From a virus: a stretch of 39,816 nucleotides of DNA. Below are positions 1 to 6,985 of this stretch, one piece after another (within the stretch, counting starts at the first letter, position 1; every line of letters begins with the position of its first letter). The position numbers and the translations under genes were made by a program. The stretch is taken from the IMG/VR virus record IMGVR_UViG_3300020437_000017, positions 1 to 39,816 of that record. The stretch is one strand, 5' to 3'. The notes under the pieces were generated by a model. That model was not told where the DNA came from and did no database searches. It worked only from the letters and a program-made list of their open reading frames with translations.

Positions 1-2
1 AA

Positions 3-1403
3 CTAGTAGTACTGAAACATCTTCTTAACGAAGAAGATTATGCAAGGCGAACTTTGCCTTATCTTAAATCAGAATATTTTTCAGAAATGAATGAGAGAGT
101 AATTTATCAAGAGATAGATAAATATTTGTCTCAGTACAATTCTTTACCAACAAAAGAAGCACTACTGATCGAATTAGATAATAATACAAAAGTAAGTGAT
201 GAAAATTTTACCAAATGTTCATCTATAGTCTCTGAACTAGACGCTGATGCTGAAACTGATAAAGAATGGCTAATAGAAAAAACTGAGAAGTTTTGTCAAG
301 AGAAAGCAATCTACAATGCAATTATGGAATCAATATCTATTATCGATGGTAAAGATAAGCAAGACAAAGGAACTATACCCGAACTTCTCTCTGACGCTTT
401 GTCTGTTTCTTTTGATCCTTCTATTGGGCACGACTTTATTGATGATAGTGATAGTCGTTGGGACTTTTATCACCGTGTTGAAGAACGTATTCCTTTCGAT
501 TTGGAATACCTTAATAAGATTACTAAAGGCGGTGTACCAAAAAAGTCTCTCAATATTATCCTTGCTGGTACGGGCGTTGGTAAATCGTTAGCAATGTGTC
601 ATATGGCGTCAGCTAATTTACTAGATGGTAAAAATGTTTTGTATATTACTATGGAAATGGCAGAAGAAAAAATTGCTGAAAGAATAGATGCGAACTTACT
701 AAATGTATCTTTAGAAGATTTAGCTAATCTACCAAAACAAATGTATGATAGAAAGCTTGATAGAGTGAAAGGTAAAACCAGTGGTAAATTAATTGTGAAA
801 GAATATCCCACTGCCTCTGCACATGTAGGACATTTTAGACATCTTCTAAATGAACTTAGACTAAAAAGACAATTCATACCTGATATCATTTATGTTGACT
901 ATCTCAATATCTGTATGTCACATAGAATACGAACAGGTTCAAACGTAAATTCATATACGCTTGTAAAGTCTATAGCTGAAGAGTTGAGAGGACTTGCAGT
1001 AGAAAAGAATGTACCTATTATATCTGCAACACAAACCACTAGAAGTGGATATACTAGTTCTGATGTAGGTTTAGAAGATACTTCAGAATCTTTTGGTTTA
1101 CCTGCAACTGCCGATTTCATGGTAGCTTTAATATCAACTGAAGAACTTGAAGATTTAAATCAGATAATGGTAAAACAACTCAAGAATAGATATAATGATC
1201 CTACCATATACAAAAGATTTGTAGTTGGTGTTGATAGAGCAAAGATGCGACTCTATGATGTAGAACAATCTGCACAAGATGATGTCTTAGATGGTCCAGT
1301 TTTTGATAACACTACATATGCTGAAAGAGCAGATGAAGAAGATAAAATGAAATGGGCTACAAAGAAAATGGGTAAGAAAGATTTTTCAGGATTCAAAGTA
1401 TGA
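3..1403 (+). CDS. 41: Replicative DNA helicase, T4 gp41/DnaB family (5' end outside window)
   Basis: Hexameric 5'-3' helicase that unwinds DNA ahead of the phage replisome and works with the gp61-type primase at 20.9 kb. The RecA-like core shows Walker A GTGVGKS (codons from 567), a Walker B-like stretch IIYVDYLNI (about 883-909) and the ATQTTRSGY segment typical of DnaB-type helicases. The frame is open from base 3 and encodes HLLNEEDYARRTLPYLK across the TTG at 54. That stretch belongs to the family's N-terminal domain, so the gene begins before the window and TTG 54 is not its start. The 3' end overlaps the next ATG by 4 nt. Family assignment is firm. Confidence 0.95.
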   Translation, partial: LVVLKHLLNEEDYARRTLPYLKSEYFSEMNERVIYQEIDKYLSQYNSLPTKEALLIELDNNTKVSDENFTKCSSIVSELDADAETDKEWLIEKTEKFCQEKAIYNAIMESISIIDGKDKQDKGTIPELLSDALSVSFDPSIGHDFIDDSDSRWDFYHRVEERIPFDLEYLNKITKGGVPKKSLNIILAGTGVGKSLAMCHMASANLLDGKNVLYITMEMAEEKIAERIDANLLNVSLEDLANLPKQMYDRKLDRVKGKTSGKLIVKEYPTASAHVGHFRHLLNELRLKRQFIPDIIYVDYLNICMSHRIRTGSNVNSYTLVKSIAEELRGLAVEKNVPIISATQTTRSGYTSSDVGLEDTSESFGLPATADFMVALISTEELEDLNQIMVKQLKNRYNDPTIYKRFVVGVDRAKMRLYDVEQSAQDDVLDGPVFDNTTYAERADEEDKMKWATKKMGKKDFSGFKV

Positions 1404-1603
1404 GATGGTTTAGAAAAAAGAATAAACAATATATTAGTAAAAGACGTAAAGGTGTTTATTATGTCTACGATACTAAGATAAGTCAGATTATATGGAAGTC
1501 TGAAGATAAAGAGCAAAACGAATCACTTATTGATAGACTTAATAAGGGTTACGGATTCAATGGTAAAATACCTAGCTTTTTCAATAACTTACAAAACGGT
1601 TGA
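1400..1603 (+). CDS. Small basic hypothetical protein
   Basis: A 67-residue, very basic protein (RWFRKKNKQYISKRRKG at the N-terminus). It starts in an ATGA overlap with the helicase stop, so it is probably translationally coupled to it. No domain is recognised. The context suggests an early, possibly nucleic-acid-binding helper gene, but that is inference only. Confidence 0.7.
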   Translation: MRWFRKKNKQYISKRRKGVYYVYDTKISQIIWKSEDKEQNESLIDRLNKGYGFNGKIPSFFNNLQNG

Positions 1604-1628
1604 CATTACTATCATAACCTGCTAGGTT
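1600..1628 (+). promoter_or_regulatory. Possible weak sigma70-like promoter
   Basis: TTGACA at 1600-1605, then 17 nt, then TAGGTT at 1623-1628. The -10 is poor. The downstream context (CTAGGTTAATAG) loosely resembles the repeated early promoter at 1990, 3116, 34290 and 34670, so this may be a decayed copy. The next ATG lies only 6 nt after the box. Confidence 0.3.
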
Positions 1629-1634
1629 AATAGT

Positions 1635-2027
1635 ATGTTAGTTACTTATTTCAATTCAAATAAAGCAGAAAGAACCTTGATTGACAAGGCTCTTGTCTTT
1701 GCTAAAGAGCAACTTCTATCTAAAGTTAGAAAGCTTGAGATAGATGTTATAATGAAGAACAATATGAAGGTAGATGCCACTGTTGATGTTGATATAGATG
1801 ACAATAGGTATTTTACACTAAGAGTGAAAAAGAGTCAAGACACAGATGATCTATTGACTACAATTTTTCATGAGTTCACACACATAATGCAATCAGTTAA
1901 AGGACAAGATATCTTTGCTCCTACTGATGTTGACTATCTTGAAAGAGATTATGAGATTGAAGCTTTTGAGATGCAAGAAAAATTACTAGTTGACTTTAAA
2001 ACCAAATATGCTACTATAATAGTGTAA
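1635..2027 (+). CDS. Zincin-like metalloprotease domain protein
   Basis: A 130-residue protein with the zinc-metallopeptidase signature HEFTH (HExxH) in TTIFHEFTHIMQ, about residues 75-86. A glutamate-rich helix follows (DYEIEAFEMQEKL, residues 104-116) that could supply the third zinc ligand. It is shorter than SprT-type proteins and I see no zinc ribbon, so it is probably a minimal phage zincin. The substrate is unknown. The last codons overlap the early promoter at 1990-2038, so the coding end and the promoter share sequence. The motif is clear; peptidase activity is inferred. Confidence 0.75.
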   Translation: MLVTYFNSNKAERTLIDKALVFAKEQLLSKVRKLEIDVIMKNNMKVDATVDVDIDDNRYFTLRVKKSQDTDDLLTTIFHEFTHIMQSVKGQDIFAPTDVDYLERDYEIEAFEMQEKLLVDFKTKYATIIV

Positions 2028-2038
2028 GTGATTCGAAA
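1990..2038 (+). promoter_or_regulatory. Early promoter, repeated type, copy 1
   Basis: TTGACT (1990-1995), 19-nt spacer, TATAAT (2015-2020), then the conserved downstream block AGTGTAAGTGATTCGAAA (2021-2038). It lies inside the 3' end of the zincin gene and drives the gene at 2050. The same module occurs at 3116, 34290 and 34670, each with a 19-nt gap between the -35 and TATAAT boxes. Confidence 0.8.
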
Positions 2039-2049
2039 GAGAGAGAAAA

Positions 2050-2238
2050 ATGACAGATTGTGGAAAAATTGCAGTTAAAGATTTGTGGCTCAAGTATCAA
2101 GCGATACTAGCTGGTAATGATATCGGCGACTTAGACAAAATCGAAGATAGAATTGCTAAGATATGCAAGATAGAAAATGTGAACATGATAGATGTTCTAG
2201 AAAATATTGATAATGAAATTTATGGAGAGAGTTTATAA
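2050..2238 (+). CDS. Small acidic hypothetical protein
   Basis: A 62-residue acidic protein downstream of the repeated early promoter, with a purine-rich ribosome-binding region (GAGAGAGAAAA) just before ATG. The composition suggests a helical protein. No domain is recognised. It ends in a 1-nt TAATG overlap with the next gene, so the two are probably co-translated. Confidence 0.75.
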   Translation: MTDCGKIAVKDLWLKYQAILAGNDIGDLDKIEDRIAKICKIENVNMIDVLENIDNEIYGESL

Positions 2239-2612
2239 TGGCTTATATTTCACAAGCAGATAAAAAAGAACTTGCACCTGCTATAAAAAAAGTTCTAAAA
2301 GATTTCGGTATGAAAGGTTCAATTTCTATTCGTAATCATATGTCACTCGTTGTGACAGTTACTGAAGGTATTCTAGATTTCTCAGAGTACTTTCGAAAAG
2401 GTGACGATGGACATATTCAAGTCAATACCTATCACATTGACAGTTGGTATTCTGGAACTGTCAAAAAGTTCCTTCAAGAGTTGCACAAAGCAATGAAAGG
2501 AACCAAATGGTTCGATAAGTCTGATATCATGACGGATTATTTTCACACTGCTTACTACATCGATATTAATATCGGTAAGTGGAGCAAGCCTTATGTAAAG
2601 GTAGGTGCATAA
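2238..2612 (+). CDS. Conserved phage protein, LPD29-like
   Basis: A 124-residue protein with KGSISIRNHMSLVVTV near residues 26-41 and a C-terminal segment IMTDYFHTAYYIDINIGKW at about 97-115. This pattern recurs in small marine phage and plasmid proteins that I associate, from memory, with the large-polyvalent-protein-associated domain LPD29. The biochemical role is unknown. It overlaps its neighbours by 1 nt on both sides, inside the early operon from promoter 1990. Confidence 0.75.
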   Translation: MAYISQADKKELAPAIKKVLKDFGMKGSISIRNHMSLVVTVTEGILDFSEYFRKGDDGHIQVNTYHIDSWYSGTVKKFLQELHKAMKGTKWFDKSDIMTDYFHTAYYIDINIGKWSKPYVKVGA

Positions 2613-2842
2613 TGAATAAAGCTTTAGCACTATTACGAAATATGTATGACGATGATCACGGATTTAAAATTACTGTTACTGAACAAAATGGTAATATCTA
2701 TTCAAAATATTATAGATTCGTAGATTACTTAAAAGCTTATAAATTTCTTGAACGTGCATCAAATTATTTTATTCTAAAAGGTGATCATCGAATTTATCAT
2801 AAAGACGTAAAACTAGAGATTGTGAATATCTATGTTAGATAG
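2612..2842 (+). CDS. Small hypothetical protein
   Basis: A 76-residue protein. The ATG at 2612 (MNKALALLRNMYDDDHG) overlaps the upstream TAA by 1 nt and is preferred to an in-frame GTG at 2579 that would lie inside the previous gene. It is rich in Tyr, Lys and Asp. No domain is recognised. Confidence 0.7.
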   Translation: MNKALALLRNMYDDDHGFKITVTEQNGNIYSKYYRFVDYLKAYKFLERASNYFILKGDHRIYHKDVKLEIVNIYVR

Positions 2843-2876
2843 TATGATACGAGCAAAGATAAAAGAGGACATCAAT

Positions 2877-3119
2877 ATGACAGTTCCCTTATATCTCATG
2901 ATGTCTTATGCTTACTACAAGCAAGATAATCCTATCGCTGAAGATGGTACTTTTGATTCTATAGCAAAACTACTTTTAGAAAATTACGATACGATAGAAC
3001 ATCATCACAAAGAATTAATAAGCAAAGATAGTCTGAAAGCTGGTACATATCTAGGAGTATATCCAACTATAGTCAAAGATACAGTAGAAATGGTGAGAAA
3101 ACAATATTTAAAAGGTTGA
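2877..3119 (+). CDS. Small conserved phage protein resembling the NAD+-ligase Ia motif
   Basis: An 80-residue protein. The ATG at 2877 is chosen because AGAGGA (2864-2869) sits at ideal spacing; upstream ATGs at 2832 and 2844 lack such a site. The segment YAYYKQDNPIAEDGTFDSI (residues 11-29) resembles the YYxxDxPxxxDxxYDxL pattern of domain Ia of NAD+-dependent DNA ligases, which contacts NMN. The rest of a ligase is absent, so catalysis alone is unlikely. It may be a nucleotide-binding or accessory fragment. The gene is real; its function is open. Confidence 0.65.
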   Translation: MTVPLYLMMSYAYYKQDNPIAEDGTFDSIAKLLLENYDTIEHHHKELISKDSLKAGTYLGVYPTIVKDTVEMVRKQYLKG

Positions 3120-3164
3120 CATTTCTGACGAGTATGCTAATATAATAGTGTAAGTGATTCGAAA
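3116..3164 (+). promoter_or_regulatory. Early promoter, repeated type, copy 2
   Basis: TTGACA (3116-3121), 19-nt spacer containing TATGCTAA, TATAAT (3141-3146), then AGTGTAAGTGATTCGAAA (3147-3164). It overlaps the stop of the preceding gene and serves the gene at 3182. A Shine-Dalgarno region GAGAGG follows at about 3171. Confidence 0.85.
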
Positions 3165-3181
3165 ACAATAGAGAGGTTAAT

Positions 3182-3355
3182 ATGTCTACTAAAAATAAAA
3201 TAATCAAAGCTATCAAAGATATCAATAAAAAAGCAGAAGAATATCACATGATACGTGAGTATGAAGTTTCAAGAGATTTTCTTGACGTACAAAAGAAACT
3301 AGAGAAACTTTTACCTGATTTATTTGAAGCAATTAATTATTATGAGGACGCCTAA
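3182..3355 (+). CDS. Small helical hypothetical protein
   Basis: A 57-residue protein (starts MSTKNKIIKAIKDINKKAEE), highly charged and probably alpha-helical or coiled-coil. It is the first gene behind early promoter 3116, with GAGAGG upstream. No domain is recognised. Confidence 0.75.
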   Translation: MSTKNKIIKAIKDINKKAEEYHMIREYEVSRDFLDVQKKLEKLLPDLFEAINYYEDA

Positions 3356-3356
3356 C

Positions 3357-3530
3357 ATGTCATGTATACACAATGAAAATTTAAAAGAAAATATTATGAA
3401 TGAGATACTAGAAATGAATGTCGGTGATTTTATTGAGACTTTGTATGACAAAGGTTTCGCAGAGACACTCAAAGTAGATTCAGCGATTACAAAACTAGTA
3501 GAAGAAAAATTTGAAAACTTAGGAGATTAA
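3357..3530 (+). CDS. Small hypothetical protein
   Basis: A 57-residue acidic protein. ATG 3357 is preferred over TTG 3324 because it starts right after the upstream stop and has GAGG at 3344-3347. Features are ILEMNVGDFIETLYDKG and an acidic C-terminus. No domain is recognised. Confidence 0.65.
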   Translation: MSCIHNENLKENIMNEILEMNVGDFIETLYDKGFAETLKVDSAITKLVEEKFENLGD

Positions 3531-3532
3531 GT

Positions 3533-3757
3533 ATGATAGATTATGAAGCATATCGTTTTTTTGAGAACGAAGACGGCATGAAAGAACTTGCCAAAGAGAT
3601 GATAAAGAAAAACATCGACTTAGCAAAGTCTTTGCAGTTTGAACTCAACGCTCAGTTACAAGATAAAGAGGTAGCTGAAGGTTCAATTGATTGGGACATA
3701 AAAGTTCCTGAAGCCTCTGACTTCATCACAGAAAAAGAATATAAATTTGATTGGTAA
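3533..3757 (+). CDS. Small acidic hypothetical protein
   Basis: A 74-residue protein with AGGAG ahead of ATG 3533. It has an amphipathic helical N-terminal half and an acidic C-terminal half. It is the third gene of the 3116 early operon. No domain is recognised. Confidence 0.7.
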   Translation: MIDYEAYRFFENEDGMKELAKEMIKKNIDLAKSLQFELNAQLQDKEVAEGSIDWDIKVPEASDFITEKEYKFDW

Positions 3758-3769
3758 AGGAAAAATATT

Positions 3770-3997
3770 ATGTTTGTAGCAAAGCCTTATCTAAATAACA
3801 ACAAAGATATGAAAGAGTTTCACTGTATTCAAGATGCTATCAAGTATCTAGAACAAGTAACTGGTTATGAAATGTCTTTTGAGTTAGATCGCAAAAAGAA
3901 AAAGAAATTAATTAAAGATGGTATGCCTTCTTTAGAGGCAAATGAATTGTCAAAAACATACGATTGGGAGTTAATCGGTAAACTAATAAGGAAATAA
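3770..3997 (+). CDS. Small hypothetical protein
   Basis: A 75-residue protein with AAAGGAAAA before the start. A lysine run lies in the middle (DRKKKKKLIKDGM) and there is a helical C-terminus. No domain is recognised. It is co-directional with the early operon. Confidence 0.7.
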   Translation: MFVAKPYLNNNKDMKEFHCIQDAIKYLEQVTGYEMSFELDRKKKKKLIKDGMPSLEANELSKTYDWELIGKLIRK

Positions 3998-4034
3998 GCT
4001 ATGATAGTATTATTCGAAATAATGGAGGGTGCAG

Positions 4035-4151
4035 ATGAAGAACCCTCTAGTACAAGCAGTAGGTAAGTGGTTGTTTAGGGCTTACATGTTGTGGAGCATT
4101 AGTGCAGATGTTATTTTAATCTGTGGTATTGCATATTTAATATTCTTTTAA
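4035..4151 (+). CDS. 38-residue single-span membrane peptide
   Basis: A tiny gene with a strong ribosome-binding site (GGAGG) just upstream. Residues 1-16 are polar or basic and residues 17-38 form one hydrophobic helix (YMLWSISADVILICGIAYLI). It is probably an inner-membrane peptide of unknown role. The good Shine-Dalgarno site and fit between genes support it. Confidence 0.6.
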   Translation: MKNPLVQAVGKWLFRAYMLWSISADVILICGIAYLIFF

Positions 4152-4162
4152 TAGGAGAAGAT

Positions 4163-4357
4163 ATGAAAAAAGTATTATTAATTTTAGGTGTGCTTTTCAT
4201 CTCAGGTTGTCAAACTACATATTTGACTTCAGATGGTGAAGAGTTGGTAGGAAACTCAGTGATTGGTTGTTTAGCTGGTGAATTGTTCTTTAAGAACTGT
4301 GAAGCTGGTGCAGTTGGTGGTGCCGCCGTAACTGTGATACGAAACGAGCAAAAGTGA
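4163..4357 (+). CDS. Small phage lipoprotein
   Basis: A 64-residue protein with an N-terminal signal and lipobox ISGC (residues 13-16), so Cys16 would be lipidated after signal peptidase II cleavage. The mature part is short and glycine/alanine-rich (GEELVGNSVIGCLAGELF; GAVGGAAV), with two further cysteines. Such proteins may coat the inner face of the outer membrane, for example in superinfection exclusion, but nothing here proves that. AGGAGAAG precedes ATG. Confidence 0.75.
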   Translation: MKKVLLILGVLFISGCQTTYLTSDGEELVGNSVIGCLAGELFFKNCEAGAVGGAAVTVIRNEQK

Positions 4358-4575
4358 GATATATCGCCATAATATATGTATCTTTTTTTGTCGCATGTAT
4401 TGTAGTTGCAACACCTCTAGGTGAATTTGTAATTGTAAATAAAAATATGCTTGAAGAATATCTTGTAGTTTTATTAATTATTTTTATTTTAGGTATTGAC
4501 AAAAAACGAATCATATGCTATGCTAAAAGCATAGTTAATAAGAAAGTGAGAACAAATGACATTAACAGTAAATAA
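4354..4575 (+). CDS. Two-span membrane protein
   Basis: A 73-residue frame with a GTG start overlapping the lipoprotein stop. It has two hydrophobic segments (about 3-19 and 36-49) and a basic tail. Its end overlaps both the promoter at 4496 and the next gene (20 nt). The GTG start and the overlaps lower certainty, but membrane topology next to a lipoprotein gene is plausible. Confidence 0.5.
   Translation: MRYIAIIYVSFFVACIVVATPLGEFVIVNKNMLEEYLVVLLIIFILGIDKKRIICYAKSIVNKKVRTNDINSK
4496..4524 (+). promoter_or_regulatory. Sigma70-like promoter
   Basis: TTGACA (4496-4501), 17-nt spacer, TATGCT (4519-4524). It drives the gene at 4556 with a leader of about 25 nt. Unlike the repeated early promoters it lacks the AGTGTAAG...GATTCG block. 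Confidence 0.7.
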
Positions 4576-4927
4576 CAAAACTCAATACCTTGAAGCAGGT
4601 ATTGATACTATGTTGAATTTCGCTAGAGGCGATTATGCTAACTGGACTTCCAGGAATGGTACGAAAAAATTAAATGATATTAACGAAAAAATGATTAAAG
4701 AGTTCAATACAGGTTTCGTAGTTAAATACGGCTCTAAGTATGCTAAAATCTTAAATCGTCACCAATGTTGGGGTTTCGTTGTCGCTACTGACACTGATAA
4801 AAAGTTTAAGAAAGGCGATATTCTGATGGCGGCAGGTTACAATAAACCTGCTAGAAACGCCGCCAGAGGTAATGTTCTTGATGGTGGTTATCAAATAGCA
4901 TGGACAGGTCCTCTATATTTGAAATAA
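4556..4927 (+). CDS. Conserved hypothetical protein
   Basis: A 123-residue protein with its own sigma70-like promoter upstream and an intrinsic terminator downstream, so it is effectively a monocistronic unit. The sequence is mixed alpha/beta (FVVKYGSKYAKILNRHQCWGFVV; GDILMAAGYNKPARNAARG). I do not recognise the fold. The isolated, strongly bounded unit suggests high expression early in infection. Confidence 0.75.
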   Translation: MTLTVNNKTQYLEAGIDTMLNFARGDYANWTSRNGTKKLNDINEKMIKEFNTGFVVKYGSKYAKILNRHQCWGFVVATDTDKKFKKGDILMAAGYNKPARNAARGNVLDGGYQIAWTGPLYLK

Positions 4928-4948
4928 TAAGTACACAAGAGTTAGGTA

Positions 4949-4989
4949 AACCCGTCACCTCTCTCTCACTTTCACACACTAGACGGGTT
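4949..4989 (+). other. Noncoding hairpin (AACCCGTC / GACGGGTT)
   Basis: Eight-base perfect inverted repeat AACCCGTC (4949-4956) with GACGGGTT (4982-4989) around a 25-nt pyrimidine-rich loop, in the 3' untranslated region of the 4556 gene. No T-run follows. It may be an mRNA-stabilising stem or part of a small RNA released with the terminator behind it. Confidence 0.5.
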
Positions 4990-4991
4990 AT

Positions 4992-5031
4992 GGGAGGGAC
5001 GCTGACATTGATCAATATCCCTCCCTTTTTT
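4992..5031 (+). terminator. Rho-independent terminator
   Basis: Perfect 8-bp stem GGGAGGGA (4992-4999) with TCCCTCCC (5018-5025), an 18-nt loop with a small TTGATCAA palindrome, and six T residues (5026-5031). The GC-rich stem stands out in this AT-rich DNA. It separates the left early block from the block beginning at 5043. Confidence 0.9.
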
Positions 5032-5042
5032 ATAGGTATAAT

Positions 5043-5333
5043 ATGATTGTAAGAAATAAAAAAGCAATTGAACGTGAGAAGAAATTATTAAATGACTTGT
5101 TAGTGAGAACAGGTTATACAAAACCAAAAACAAAATTTAGATATGAGTTTCCAGATTTATCTGTGAGAAAAACTGCACCTACTACAAACAAAGTTGGTAA
5201 TGGTTTAGCTAAGAAGTATGGTACTTATACTGGTGATGAATTGCTAGGTATAGGAACACTACATAAATCCAATGCAGTACCAATACGTAAAGATAGCAAT
5301 GATGCTATTGATCAAGCAAACATGAGGCGATAA
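5043..5333 (+). CDS. Conserved hypothetical T4-like phage protein
   Basis: A 96-residue basic protein whose C-terminal part (YTGDELLGIGTLHKSNAVPIRK) is a pattern I recall from many marine T4-like phages. N-terminal charged helix, central Pro/Lys-rich linker. First gene after the terminator. Function unknown; possibly virion-associated given the late genes downstream. Confidence 0.75.
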   Translation: MIVRNKKAIEREKKLLNDLLVRTGYTKPKTKFRYEFPDLSVRKTAPTTNKVGNGLAKKYGTYTGDELLGIGTLHKSNAVPIRKDSNDAIDQANMRR

Positions 5334-5542
5334 TGAGAAAGCATAGAATATTTTCAGCAAAATATCAACTATCAAAACAACTTGGTGGTAAAGAAGTGCC
5401 AGCAATTCCAGGAATGTATCATGCAGAAATATTTGATGATAAATCTGGTGTATGGGAAAGAACTGCTTTTTTAACTAGAAAAACGTATAACGATGCATTA
5501 CAAATAGCTGAAGAATATGTAAAGATAGGACAAGATAAATAA
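5333..5542 (+). CDS. Small hypothetical protein
   Basis: A 69-residue protein coupled to the previous gene by a 1-nt TAATG overlap. It is compact alpha/beta (GMYHAEIFDDKSGVWERTAFLTR, then an amphipathic helix). No domain is recognised. The late promoter at 5547 follows directly. Confidence 0.7.
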   Translation: MRKHRIFSAKYQLSKQLGGKEVPAIPGMYHAEIFDDKSGVWERTAFLTRKTYNDALQIAEEYVKIGQDK

Positions 5543-5546
5543 TACT

Positions 5547-5554
5547 TATAAATA
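5547..5554 (+). promoter_or_regulatory. T4-type late promoter
   Basis: TATAAATA in CTTATAAATAGATAT, 36 nt upstream of ATG 5583 in an intergenic gap. It matches the T4 late -10 box recognised by gp55-directed RNA polymerase (known for T4; no gp55 is seen in this window). Confidence 0.75.
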
Positions 5555-5582
5555 GATATTTAAACAAGCGAAAGGTTTAGTT

Positions 5583-6812
5583 ATGAAAGGTTTTACATCA
5601 TTTTTAGCAGAAGCTAAGAATACACACATGGAGCATATAGAAGATAATATACTCAATGGTGGTGTAAATGGTGCCAGAGAATCTATGAACTTTCTAAGAT
5701 CAATAAGAGATATGCTTGCTGGTAATTCTACAACTAGTGTAAATGTCTCTGTTAAATGGGACGGTGCACCAGCTATATTTGCAGGAACAGATCCGTCAGA
5801 CGGAAAATTCTTTGTCGCTAAAAAAGGTATTTTCAATAAAAATCCTAAAGTATATAAAAGTGTAGCAGAAGTTAAAGCTGACACAGAAGGTGATTTGGCA
5901 GAAAAACTAGTAGAAGCATTTACATTATTACAAGGTGCAGGTATAAAAGGTGTTATTCAAGGTGATTTCTTATTTTCAAAAAAAGATATAAAATCTGCTA
6001 AAATAGGTGGTGAGAAGTCTATGACATTCCACCCTAACACCATTGTATATGCCATTCCTTATTCAAATCAAACGCTAATTCAGGAAATAAGACAAGCACA
6101 AATAGGTATAGTATGGCATACACGATATAAAGGTAAATCATTCGAAGATATGTCTGCTGAATATGGTGTTAGTATTGCTGATGGTGTAAATGCTAAAGGT
6201 GTTTGGAGTGTTGATGCACTTTATCAAGACACATCTGGTACTGCTACTATGACTAAAAAAGAAACTGATGAAGTTACTGCAATATTATCTAAAGCAGGTA
6301 CTGTATTTCAAAAAATAAAAGCATCTACATTAAATGGTATTTCAGAAAATGATGAACTTCTTATGAGAATGAAAACATTTTTAAATACTAAAGTTCGTGA
6401 TGGTAAAAGAATTACAAACGTAAATAAAACTGTAGATGAAATGATAACATACTTTCACAATTTCTTTAAAGGAGAAAGTGATAAGAGAAAGTCTAAAAAA
6501 GGTAAAGACGCCGTTAATCTTAGAAAAGAAGATGTTATGAGATTTTTCTCAAAGACTAATAAAACACAACTAGCAAACATTTTGAATCTAATGAATCATT
6601 TCGTTGATGCTAAGTTGATACTTATTAAGCAAATGAATCAAACTGCAAAACTTAAAACATTCTTATCAACAGAAGATGGATTTAAAGTAACAGGACAAGA
6701 AGGATATGTTGCTATAGACAAGTTTGGTAAAAATGCAGTAAAGTTGGTTGATAGACTAGAGTTTAGTAAAGCTAATTTTTCCGACAAGGTTAAAAAAGGT
6801 TGGCAGAAATAG
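5583..6812 (+). CDS. Ligase/nucleotidyltransferase-fold late protein (DUF6267-like)
   Basis: A 409-residue protein under a late promoter. SVKWDGAPAIF (residues 56-66, Lys58) resembles motif I (KxDG) of covalent nucleotidyltransferases such as DNA ligases. GVIQGDFLF (123-131) resembles motif III, and IGIVWHTRYKG is a candidate later motif. I associate this family with DUF6267 of T4-like phages. No OB-fold or DNA-binding domain is obvious and activity is unproven. The N-terminus reads FLAE-AKN (residues 7-13), matching the L-x-E cleavage rule of the T4 prohead protease, so the protein may be packaged in the head. Expression is late, so a replicative ligase role is unlikely. Confidence 0.75.
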   Translation: MKGFTSFLAEAKNTHMEHIEDNILNGGVNGARESMNFLRSIRDMLAGNSTTSVNVSVKWDGAPAIFAGTDPSDGKFFVAKKGIFNKNPKVYKSVAEVKADTEGDLAEKLVEAFTLLQGAGIKGVIQGDFLFSKKDIKSAKIGGEKSMTFHPNTIVYAIPYSNQTLIQEIRQAQIGIVWHTRYKGKSFEDMSAEYGVSIADGVNAKGVWSVDALYQDTSGTATMTKKETDEVTAILSKAGTVFQKIKASTLNGISENDELLMRMKTFLNTKVRDGKRITNVNKTVDEMITYFHNFFKGESDKRKSKKGKDAVNLRKEDVMRFFSKTNKTQLANILNLMNHFVDAKLILIKQMNQTAKLKTFLSTEDGFKVTGQEGYVAIDKFGKNAVKLVDRLEFSKANFSDKVKKGWQK

Positions 6813-6985
6813 TATTCATACTAGCTACTGTTGTAGCTGATAAAACTATACAAGTACAAGAATTTAACTGGAAACGACAGTGCGAACTTGCATCAAAAGG
6901 TAGAATGATGTATACTCCTAATATTAATTATGTATGTATTGAAAGGGTTTATGATGAAAGCAGGAAAGATATGGGGAACAACTGA
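6800..6985 (+). CDS. Small exported two-cysteine protein
   Basis: A 61-residue frame starting with TTG inside the previous gene's last codons. An N-terminal hydrophobic stretch (EIVFILATVVA) is followed by a short polar domain with Cys28 and a second cysteine in YVCIE. The layout matches genes at 38395 and 38766. Probably membrane-anchored or periplasmic with a disulfide. The TTG start and weak ribosome-binding site make the start uncertain. Confidence 0.55.
   Translation: MAEIVFILATVVADKTIQVQEFNWKRQCELASKGRMMYTPNINYVCIERVYDESRKDMGNN

Noticed and set aside
54-56. TTG as the start of the helicase gene
   Set aside because: The frame is open to the left edge and upstream residues match the helicase N-terminal domain, so the gene starts outside the window.
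4001-4066. Short frame (21 residues) ahead of the 4035 gene
   Set aside because: No ribosome-binding site and it overlaps the better-supported membrane peptide in another frame.
5546-5884. Long open frame on the minus strand opposite the ligase-fold gene, and many similar ones elsewhere (for example 1253-1516, 11430-11792, 37297-37680)
   Set aside because: They lie opposite well-supported genes, encode Ser/Leu/Phe-rich or low-complexity products typical of antisense frames, and lack ribosome-binding sites. I see no minus-strand gene.
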